A stretch of DNA of 5,279 nucleotides from SCGC-AAA076-P13 sp965656035 (GTDB taxonomy: Bacteria > Pseudomonadota > Gammaproteobacteria > Magnimaribacterales > D2472). Under the pieces are notes generated by a model. That model had not been told where the DNA came from. It ran no database searches and worked only from the letters and a program-made list of their open reading frames with translations. The stretch is taken from NCBI GenBank assembly GCA_965656035.1, contig CBFHIO010000053.1, forward strand, positions 1 to 5,279, read 5' to 3'. Made by a program: the position numbers and the translations under genes. Positions within the stretch are counted from its first letter, which is position 1, and the number at the start of each line of letters is the position of its first letter. Below, in pieces: positions 1 to 5,279 of this stretch.

Positions 1-835
1 GATTGCAAGCATTAAAAGCACGCAAAAAATTACCTCTGCTATGGAAATGGTTGCTGCTAGCAAGATGAAAAAAACACAAGATACCATGCTTGAAGGCAGG
101 CCTTACTCTTTAAAAATAAAAGATGTCGTCTCTCACGTTGCTTTGGCCAACTCCGAATATCCACACCCTTTTTACGAAGAAAGAACTCCCAAAAAAGCAT
201 GCTTTATTGTTGTTTCATCTGATAAGGGTTTGTGTGGCGGACTGAACATCAACTTATTTAAGCAAGTAATAGCAAAATCAGCAGAATTAAATGAGCAGGG
301 TATTGAGTCATGTTTTGCTTTAATTGGAACCAAGGCAGCAGGCTTCTTTAAAAGTGTTGGAGGTCAGGTTATTGCTGTGGCAGAAAAACTTGGCGATAAA
401 CCAAATCCAGACGACCTAATAGGATTAACAAAAGTGGTTTTAGATATGCATAAAAATGGTGATATAGATCAAGCTTATTTATGCTCAAATGGTTTTGTAA
501 ATACCATGACCCAACAACCCAATGTTCAGCAACTTATACCGCTGGCACCCGAAGAAAGAGAAGAATCCTCACCAACCCACTGGGATTATATATATGAGCC
601 TGAGGCAAAAGAATTATTAGACGGCCTTTTAACTAGATACATTGAGTCTTTAGTTTATCAGGCAGTCATTGAGAATAATGCTTGTGAACAAGCAGCAAAA
701 ATGATCGCTATGAAAAATGCAACAGACAACGCTGGCGATTTAATTAAAGAACTAGAACTTTTATATAACAACGTTAGACAAGCGGCTATCACTCAAGAGC
801 TCTCTGAGATAGTTGGCGGTGCAGCAGCGGTTTAA
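1..835 (+). CDS. atpG: ATP synthase F1 subunit gamma, 5'-truncated by the window edge
   Basis: Gamma is the central shaft of F1: its two long terminal helices form a coiled coil that turns inside the alpha3beta3 ring and links proton flow to ATP synthesis on the cytoplasmic face of the inner membrane. The frame is open from base 2, and 277 residues are visible. The visible N-terminus (IASIKSTQKITSAMEMVAAS) is the conserved first helix, so the ATG at 41 is internal. By comparison with E. coli gamma (287 residues, from memory) only about ten residues are missing. SDKGLCGGLN (visible residues 73-82) and the C-terminal helix with NNVRQAAITQELSEIVGG, ending in AAAV, are family hallmarks. No frameshift or internal gap is seen. 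The TAA stop runs into the Shine-Dalgarno of atpD. By analogy atpA should lie just upstream. Identity is essentially certain. Confidence 0.98.
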   Translation, partial: IASIKSTQKITSAMEMVAASKMKKTQDTMLEGRPYSLKIKDVVSHVALANSEYPHPFYEERTPKKACFIVVSSDKGLCGGLNINLFKQVIAKSAELNEQGIESCFALIGTKAAGFFKSVGGQVIAVAEKLGDKPNPDDLIGLTKVVLDMHKNGDIDQAYLCSNGFVNTMTQQPNVQQLIPLAPEEREESSPTHWDYIYEPEAKELLDGLLTRYIESLVYQAVIENNACEQAAKMIAMKNATDNAGDLIKELELLYNNVRQAAITQELSEIVGGAAAV

Positions 836-839
836 GGAG
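834..839 (+). promoter_or_regulatory. Shine-Dalgarno of atpD
   Basis: AAGGAG lies six bases before the ATG at 846 and shares its first two bases with the atpG stop codon. This is the strongest ribosome binding site in the window. It decides the atpD start against the longer reading from the ATG at 813, which overlaps the end of atpG and would add eleven unconserved residues. A strong site suits a subunit needed in three copies per complex. Confidence 0.85.
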
Positions 840-845
840 AAAAAT

Positions 846-2243
846 ATGAGCAACGGAATAGTTATACAAATCATTGGAGCGGTTATCGATGTCGAATTTG
901 AAAAAGATAATATTCCAAAGGTATACGAAGCTTTAATCTTGGATGAAAGTGGAACTACGCTAGAGGTACAACAGCAACTTGGTGACGGTGTTGTAAGAAC
1001 TATTGCAATGGGCCCAACAGAAGGATTAAAAAGAGGCTTAACCGCCTCAAGAACAAATGCTCCTATTTCTGTGCCTGTAGGTCCCGAAACCCTAGGAAGG
1101 ATTGTTGATGTTCTAGGTAACCCAATTGATGAGAAGGGACCGATTGGCGAAAAAGAAAAAATGCCTATTCACAGGAAACCACCAAGCTACACCGATCAAT
1201 CAGCATCAAACGAGGTTTTAGAAACAGGCATTAAGGTTATTGATCTTATGTGTCCTTTTGCTAAGGGCGGTAAAATTGGTTTGTTTGGTGGGGCTGGTGT
1301 TGGCAAGACGGTAAATATGATGGAGCTTATTAACAACATTGCACTTCAACACTCAGGCCTTTCAGTTTTTGCTGGTGTTGGTGAAAGAACAAGAGAAGGA
1401 AACGACTTCTATTACGAAATGCAAGAATCTGGAGTTGTGAATATCGATAATCTTGGTGAGTCAAAAGTTGCCATGGTATATGGACAAATGAATGAGCCTC
1501 CAGGAAACAGGCTAAGGGTTGCCCTAACAGGTTTAACAATGGCTGAAAGTTTTAGGGATGAGGGTAAGGATGTTTTATTATTTATTGATAATATCTATCG
1601 TTACACGTTAGCGGGTGTTGAGGTGTCAGCGCTTCTTGGAAGGATGCCTTCTGCTGTAGGCTACCAACCAACTCTTGCAGAAGAAATGGGTGCTTTACAA
1701 GAAAGAATTACCTCAACAACAACGGGATCTATTACTTCTATTCAAGCGGTATACGTTCCAGCTGATGATTTAACCGATCCTTCTCCTGCAACAACTTTTG
1801 CCCACTTAGATGCAACAGTTGTATTATCAAGACAAATCTCAGAGCTTGGCATTTATCCTGCTGTTGATCCGCTGGATTCAACCAGCAGACAGCTTGACCC
1901 ATTTGTTGTTGGTGATGAGCACTATGAGGTTGCCCAAGGAGTTCAACAAATCTTACAAAGATATAACGAACTGAAAGACATTATTGCAATTCTTGGTATG
2001 GATGAGCTTTCTGAAGAGGATAAAGAGTTGGTAGCTAGAGCAAGAAAGGCACAAAGATTCTTATCTCAACCCTTCTTTGTTGCAGAAATCTTTACTGGTA
2101 CACCGGGTAAATATGTTTCATTAGAAGACACTATTAAGGCTTTCAAGGGTATTCTAAATGGTGATTATGACCACCTACCTGAACAAGCTTTTTATATGGT
2201 AGGTACTATAGAAGAGGCAGTAGAAAAGGCTAAGACGCTATAA
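846..2243 (+). CDS. atpD: ATP synthase F1 subunit beta (catalytic)
   Basis: Beta carries the catalytic nucleotide sites of F1 and makes ATP from ADP and phosphate (EC 7.1.2.2). With the start at 846 the protein has 465 residues, against 460 in E. coli. In order: N-terminal beta-barrel (about 1-75, with GAVIDVEF and EVQQQLG); nucleotide-binding domain with Walker A GGAGVGKT at 148-155 (Lys154 and Thr155 contact phosphate and Mg); GERTREG at 179-185 with catalytic Glu180; Walker B LLFIDN with Asp248; the ATPase alpha/beta signature PAVDPLDSTS at 338-347; and the C-terminal helical domain with DELSEED at 386-392, which contacts gamma. All expected catalytic residues are present. A loop at about 195-207 is seven residues longer than in E. 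coli, but mitochondrial beta is similarly long there. It follows atpG by 10 bases and is followed by atpC after 1 base. Confidence 0.99.
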   Translation: MSNGIVIQIIGAVIDVEFEKDNIPKVYEALILDESGTTLEVQQQLGDGVVRTIAMGPTEGLKRGLTASRTNAPISVPVGPETLGRIVDVLGNPIDEKGPIGEKEKMPIHRKPPSYTDQSASNEVLETGIKVIDLMCPFAKGGKIGLFGGAGVGKTVNMMELINNIALQHSGLSVFAGVGERTREGNDFYYEMQESGVVNIDNLGESKVAMVYGQMNEPPGNRLRVALTGLTMAESFRDEGKDVLLFIDNIYRYTLAGVEVSALLGRMPSAVGYQPTLAEEMGALQERITSTTTGSITSIQAVYVPADDLTDPSPATTFAHLDATVVLSRQISELGIYPAVDPLDSTSRQLDPFVVGDEHYEVAQGVQQILQRYNELKDIIAILGMDELSEEDKELVARARKAQRFLSQPFFVAEIFTGTPGKYVSLEDTIKAFKGILNGDYDHLPEQAFYMVGTIEEAVEKAKTL

Positions 2244-2244
2244 A

Positions 2245-2658
2245 ATGAGTACCATTAAGATCAATATAGTTTCCTCAAGCGAAGAAATATATTCTGGTGA
2301 AGCCACTATGGTATATGCGACCGGGACTCTTGGTGAGCTTGGTATAGCTCCTGGCCATACACCTCTTCTGACAGGTTTAGCCGCAGGCCCGGTTAGAGTT
2401 CAAAACGGCACTGAAGAAGAGGCATTTTTCTGCTCTGGAGGTTTTTTAGAGGTACAGCCAGACCTGGTAACAGTTTTATCTGATACTGCAGAAAGAGCTG
2501 AAAGTCTTGATGAATCTGAGGCAATCAAGGCTAAAGAGGCTGCAGAACAAGAGTTGGCAAATAAAGACGCAAGCCTTGATTATGCAAAAGCATCTGCGCA
2601 ACTAGCTGAGGCTGTGGCGAGACTAAAAACTATTCAAAAATTACGCAAAAACCAGTAA
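2245..2658 (+). CDS. atpC: ATP synthase F1 subunit epsilon
   Basis: Epsilon binds the foot of gamma and the c-ring. It couples rotation to catalysis, and in bacteria its C-terminal helices can extend into F1 and inhibit ATP hydrolysis. The 137 residues match the usual length (139 in E. coli). The N-terminal beta-sandwich (about 1-84) holds GELGIAPGHTPLLT at 30-43 and SGGFLEVQP at 64-72. The C-terminal part (about 87-137) is rich in Ala, Glu and Lys and fits the two-helix inhibitory domain, so self-inhibition is possible, though this is inferred. The ATG follows the atpD stop after one base. The only purine run upstream (AAAAGG ending at 2229) is about 15 bases away, so translation is probably coupled to atpD termination. 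This may help keep epsilon at one copy per three beta. The stop codon lies within a predicted small hairpin that continues into the spacer before glmU. Confidence 0.98.
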   Translation: MSTIKINIVSSSEEIYSGEATMVYATGTLGELGIAPGHTPLLTGLAAGPVRVQNGTEEEAFFCSGGFLEVQPDLVTVLSDTAERAESLDESEAIKAKEAAEQELANKDASLDYAKASAQLAEAVARLKTIQKLRKNQ

Positions 2659-2678
2659 GGTATACATTTAACCTTATT
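2654..2678 (+). promoter_or_regulatory. possible small stem-loop over the atpC stop and atpC-glmU spacer
   Basis: Bases 2654-2661 (AGTAAGGT) can pair with 2671-2678 (ACCTTATT) around a nine-base loop, giving eight pairs, one of them G-U. The core TAAGGT/ACCTTA is perfect. The stem includes the atpC TAA and the only AAGG near glmU, and it ends five bases before the glmU GTG. No U-run follows, so it is not an intrinsic terminator. It could affect glmU initiation or RNA processing, but the pairing is AU-rich and short and may be chance. Confidence 0.3.
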
Positions 2679-2682
2679 TAAC
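2666..2682 (+). repeat. two ATTTAAC copies at 10-base spacing before glmU
   Basis: ATTTAAC occurs at 2666-2672 and again at 2676-2682, exactly one helical turn apart, filling most of the 25-base spacer and ending one base before the GTG start. The repeat is plain to see. A role, such as a protein site or an AU-rich translation enhancer in place of a Shine-Dalgarno, is only a guess, since short AT-rich repeats are common in AT-rich DNA. Confidence 0.35.
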
Positions 2683-2683
2683 A

Positions 2684-4039
2684 GTGGACATTCATACTAT
2701 AGTTCTTGCAGCCGGAGAGGGTTCAAGAATGCAATCAAATAGAGCAAAACCCCTCCAAAGAATTGGCGGAACCTCTATGCTGGAAAAAATATGTGTGACA
2801 GCCGGATCAATAAGCCCAAAAGTTACACTAGTTGTAGGCTATGACAAAGATTCTGTTATAAAAGAATCCAATGCTTACAATCTAGATATTTCTATAGCAG
2901 ATCAACCAAAACCTATTGGGACAGGAGATGCTGTTAGGTGTGGAATAGCAAAAGTTGAAAACGGCACTAAAGTTTTAGTTCTTTATGGCGATGTCCCGCT
3001 TATAAAAAAAGAGACCCTTAGAGAGTTAATAAATAGTTCTGATAATGGATTATCGATATTAACTACCGTTTTAGAAAACCCTTATGGGTACGGCAGGGTA
3101 AAAAAAGACGACTTCGGGAATGCTTTATCAATAGTTGAAGAAAAAGACGCTACCGCTAATGAAAAAAATATAAATGAAATTTTTACTGGAGTGCTTTGTG
3201 GACAAAAAGAGCTTATTGAAAACGGGCTGACTGAATTAAATAATGATAACGCTGCAGGAGAATTTTATTTAACTGATTTAGTTTCTATAATTAGCAAGAA
3301 AGGGTATAAAATTAAAACATACAATACATCTAACAATGAGGTTAAGGGTGCAAATAGCAAAGCCGAGCTAGCCGAGCTAGAGCGGATATACAGAGAAATG
3401 AAATCAGAAGAGCTTATTAACAAAGGCGTTACAGTAGCCGACCCAGCAAGGCTTGATATAAGAGGGGAGGTTGAGGTGGGCAAAGATTGCCTGGTGGATG
3501 TAAATGTTATATTAGAAGGAAACATCGTTCTTGGTGACAATGTTCATATTGGACCTAACACAGTTTTAAAAAATGTAACCATTGGAAATAATTCAAAGAT
3601 AGAGGCTTTTTCGCACCTTGAGAGCGCCACAGTCGGAGATGGTTGCGTGATAGGCCCCTATGCAAGACTTAGAGAGGGAAGCAATATTCAAAACTCAGCA
3701 AAAGTTGGTAATTTTGTAGAGACTAAAAATTCAACACTTGGCACTGGTTCTAAGGCAAATCATTTTACCTATCTCGGCGATACGGAGATTGGAGCATCAA
3801 CAAACATTGGAGCTGGAACAATAACTTGTAATTATGATGGCACCAACAAACACAAAACACTGATTGGGAATAAAAGCTTTATTGGAAGCAACACCTCACT
3901 TGTTGCCCCGGTTACAGTTGGATCAAATGCAACAGTTGCCGCTGGATCTGTTATAACAAAAGATGTTCCAGATGGAGCGCTTGGTGTTGGAAGATCAAAA
4001 CAAAACAATAAAGAAAACTGGTCTAAGAAAAAGGATTAA
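2684..4039 (+). CDS. glmU: bifunctional UDP-GlcNAc pyrophosphorylase / glucosamine-1-phosphate acetyltransferase
   Basis: GlmU acetylates glucosamine-1-phosphate with acetyl-CoA (EC 2.3.1.157), then joins the product to UTP, giving UDP-GlcNAc (EC 2.7.7.23). It acts as a cytoplasmic trimer. Length is 451 residues (456 in E. coli). The N-terminal Rossmann-like domain (about 1-225) has LAAGEGSRM at 8-16, Lys22, Gln74, GTG at 79-81, YGD with metal-binding Asp103, GYGR at 135-138, Glu152 and Asn224. A helical linker (about 226-245) leads to the left-handed beta-helix (about 248-430) with Arg330, Lys348, catalytic His360, Tyr363, Asn374, Asn383-Tyr384 and Ser402, all matching E. coli sites at a constant offset. 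One oddity: Phe167 replaces the UDP-GlcNAc-contacting Asn169 of E. coli. An in-frame stop at 2669 leaves GTG 2684 as the only standard start before the first motif, and no Shine-Dalgarno is near it. The C-terminus is a basic tail. Confidence 0.97.
   Translation: MDIHTIVLAAGEGSRMQSNRAKPLQRIGGTSMLEKICVTAGSISPKVTLVVGYDKDSVIKESNAYNLDISIADQPKPIGTGDAVRCGIAKVENGTKVLVLYGDVPLIKKETLRELINSSDNGLSILTTVLENPYGYGRVKKDDFGNALSIVEEKDATANEKNINEIFTGVLCGQKELIENGLTELNNDNAAGEFYLTDLVSIISKKGYKIKTYNTSNNEVKGANSKAELAELERIYREMKSEELINKGVTVADPARLDIRGEVEVGKDCLVDVNVILEGNIVLGDNVHIGPNTVLKNVTIGNNSKIEAFSHLESATVGDGCVIGPYARLREGSNIQNSAKVGNFVETKNSTLGTGSKANHFTYLGDTEIGASTNIGAGTITCNYDGTNKHKTLIGNKSFIGSNTSLVAPVTVGSNATVAAGSVITKDVPDGALGVGRSKQNNKENWSKKKD
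3361..3380 (+). repeat. 9-base tandem repeat inside glmU
   Basis: The unit AGCCGAGCT occurs twice in tandem and the period continues for two more bases. In frame it encodes Ala-Glu-Leu twice (residues 227-232) in the linker helix between the two enzyme domains. The aligned stretch has the same length as E. coli GlmU, so it is probably not a recent insertion. It is GC-richer than its surroundings and could slip in replication without breaking the frame. Confidence 0.7.
4031..4035 (+). promoter_or_regulatory. Shine-Dalgarno of glmS
   Basis: AAGGA lies six bases before the ATG at 4042, inside the last codons of glmU (Lys-Asp). With only two bases between the glmU stop and the glmS start, glmS is likely translated both by coupling to glmU and by direct initiation here. 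Confidence 0.7.
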
Positions 4040-4041
4040 CT

Positions 4042-5279
4042 ATGTGTGGAATTATAGCAGCTGCTTCTAATAGGAATGTTGGAAAGCTTTTGGTGCAAGG
4101 GCTTCACAAAATGGAATACAGAGGATATGACTCAGCAGGCATTGCTCTTCATCAAGATGATGGCATAGCCCATCTTCGAACTCTTGGAAAAGTTCAGCTC
4201 CTTGAAGAAAAAATGATTGCTGAAAAACCAAAAAGCAAATTAGGCATTGCTCATACAAGATGGGCGACCCATGGAGAGCCATCGGAGATTAACGCTCACC
4301 CCCACATGTCTCAAGATTCTGTTTATATAGTTCATAACGGTATTATTGAAAATTATATTGAGCTTAGAGAAGATCTTAAAAAAGATGGCTATGAATTTAT
4401 ATCCCAAACAGATTCAGAACTAATAGCCCACATGCTTGATTTTTACATCAATCAAGGCCAATCAATGATAGATGCTATGTATTCAGCAAAAGATAAACTT
4501 GAGGGAGCCTACGCGATCGCAGCTATTGATATAAAAGACAATTCTAATTTGGTTATAGCAAGAAATAAGTCACCTCTTTTAATAGGAATTGGAACCGACG
4601 AAATGTTTGCGGCCTCTGATCCACTTGCTTTAGCTCAACAAACCAATGATTTTGTTTTTTTAGAAGACGGCGATGTAGCTCAGATTTCTGCAAACTCCTT
4701 CACAATTTACGATGAGTCTAAAAAAGAAATAAATAGAGAGATCACTCACATTGATATTACAGCTCAAGCCACTTCAAAAGGTAGCTTTAAACACTACATG
4801 GAAAAAGAAATTTATGAACAGCCAGAGGCTGTCTCAAACACCATTGATGGAAGAATTGGTGGCGAGGATGTATTAGATAATATTTTTGGTTTGGGTTCTA
4901 GTGATTTATTTTCACAAGTACAACGAATACAAATAGTAGCATGTGGAACAAGCCTTCACGCAGGAAGAGTTGCGGCTAACTGGTTCTCATCCATAGCCGA
5001 ACTTCCCTCTCAGATTGATTACGCCAGCGAATATAGATATAGAAATCCTCATGTAGATAAAAATTCATTACTAATTACTATTTCTCAATCAGGCGAAACA
5101 GCTGACACCTTGGCTGCATTAAATTACGCAAAAGAAAAAGATTATCTTTCAACGCTAACAATTTGTAACGTGCCCACAAGCTCTTTGGCTCGAGAGTCAG
5201 ATTTTGCACTGTTTACCAATGCAGGGCCTGAAATAGGTGTTGCTTCGACTAAAGCCTTTACTACTCAACTGGCAGGATT
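4042..5279 (+). CDS. glmS: glutamine--fructose-6-phosphate aminotransferase (isomerizing), 3'-truncated by the window edge
   Basis: GlmS converts fructose-6-phosphate and glutamine to glucosamine-6-phosphate and glutamate (EC 2.6.1.16), the first committed step of amino sugar synthesis. The frame stays open to the window end: 412 codons plus two bases of about 610, so roughly 200 residues are missing. MCGI at the start exposes the catalytic Cys once Met is removed, as in class II (Ntn) glutaminases, which fixes the start. The glutaminase domain (about 1-240) has YRGYDSAG, HTRWATHG (Arg73, Trp74), HNG with Asn99-Gly100 of the oxyanion hole, and Asp124. HYMEKEIYEQP marks the junction to the first SIS domain, which holds ACGTS at 300-304, the sugar-phosphate loop SQSGET at 348-353, and VASTKAFTTQL. 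The second SIS domain and the C-terminal Lys tail lie beyond the edge. No ribozyme-like leader precedes it; only two bases separate it from glmU. Confidence 0.98.
   Translation, partial: MCGIIAAASNRNVGKLLVQGLHKMEYRGYDSAGIALHQDDGIAHLRTLGKVQLLEEKMIAEKPKSKLGIAHTRWATHGEPSEINAHPHMSQDSVYIVHNGIIENYIELREDLKKDGYEFISQTDSELIAHMLDFYINQGQSMIDAMYSAKDKLEGAYAIAAIDIKDNSNLVIARNKSPLLIGIGTDEMFAASDPLALAQQTNDFVFLEDGDVAQISANSFTIYDESKKEINREITHIDITAQATSKGSFKHYMEKEIYEQPEAVSNTIDGRIGGEDVLDNIFGLGSSDLFSQVQRIQIVACGTSLHAGRVAANWFSSIAELPSQIDYASEYRYRNPHVDKNSLLITISQSGETADTLAALNYAKEKDYLSTLTICNVPTSSLARESDFALFTNAGPEIGVASTKAFTTQLAG

Noticed and set aside
41..43. ATG at 41 as the start of atpG
   Set aside because: The conserved gamma N-terminal helix is encoded from base 2 onward in the same frame, so this Met is internal (the M of AMEMVAAS).
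813..845. Upstream in-frame start of atpD at 813
   Set aside because: It would overlap the end of atpG and add eleven residues unlike any beta subunit. The ATG at 846 has a well-placed AAGGAG and gives the conserved N-terminus.
1330..1539. Minus-strand open frame of 69 codons inside atpD
   Set aside because: It lies wholly within a highly conserved gene, has no recognisable motif and no ribosome binding site worth naming; a shadow frame.
2661..2666. TATACA as a -10 box of a glmU promoter
   Set aside because: No acceptable -35 lies 16-18 bases upstream (the region reads AAATTA), so an AT-rich chance match is as likely.
2654..2683. Intrinsic terminator after atpC
   Set aside because: The stem is short and AU-rich, and no run of T follows it; GTG comes five bases later.
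3265..3540. Minus-strand open frame of 91 codons inside glmU
   Set aside because: Low-complexity Ser/Leu-rich product opposite a conserved enzyme; composition is that of a complementary shadow frame.
4036..4044. glmS ribozyme or riboswitch leader
   Set aside because: That element needs a long 5' leader and is typical of Gram-positive bacteria; here only two bases separate glmU and glmS.
4067..4282. Minus-strand open frame of 71 codons inside glmS
   Set aside because: It lies opposite the conserved glutaminase domain and shows no independent sign of coding.

Overview
The window is a compact, AT-rich piece of bacterial chromosome (G+C in the high 30s percent, judged by counting a few lines). 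It holds five genes, all on the + strand: the end of atpG, complete atpD, atpC and glmU, and the first two thirds of glmS. The order F1 gamma, beta, epsilon, then glmU-glmS is the arrangement known from gammaproteobacteria. The proteins also read closely against remembered E. coli sequences over their whole lengths. An AT-rich gammaproteobacterium with a tight, probably streamlined genome fits best. A marine lineage such as SAR86 is possible, but that is a guess from composition and packing, not a demonstrated placement.

Layout: 1-835 is atpG, lacking only about ten N-terminal codons. 846-2243 is atpD, 2245-2658 atpC, 2684-4039 glmU (GTG start), and 4042-5279 glmS, which runs off the right edge. 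The gaps are 10, 1, 25 and 2 bases. There is no stretch of 300 bases without a gene, no RNA gene, no mobile element and no CRISPR array. Nothing useful is coded on the - strand.

Function: AtpG, AtpD and AtpC are the rotor shaft, the catalytic subunit and the inhibitory/coupling subunit of F1 ATP synthase. GlmS makes glucosamine-6-phosphate from fructose-6-phosphate and glutamine. GlmU acetylates glucosamine-1-phosphate and uridylylates the product to UDP-GlcNAc for peptidoglycan and lipid A. GlmM, the mutase between the two steps, is not in the window. The tight spacing suggests that the glm genes are co-transcribed with the ATP synthase operon.

I see no undescribed system here; this is a core housekeeping region. 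The points worth a second look are small: a Phe in GlmU where the family has a UDP-GlcNAc-contacting Asn, a Shine-Dalgarno-less GTG start of glmU behind a short hairpin and a 10-bp-period direct repeat, and the near absence of spacers where enteric bacteria place glmUS promoters and the GlmZ target.
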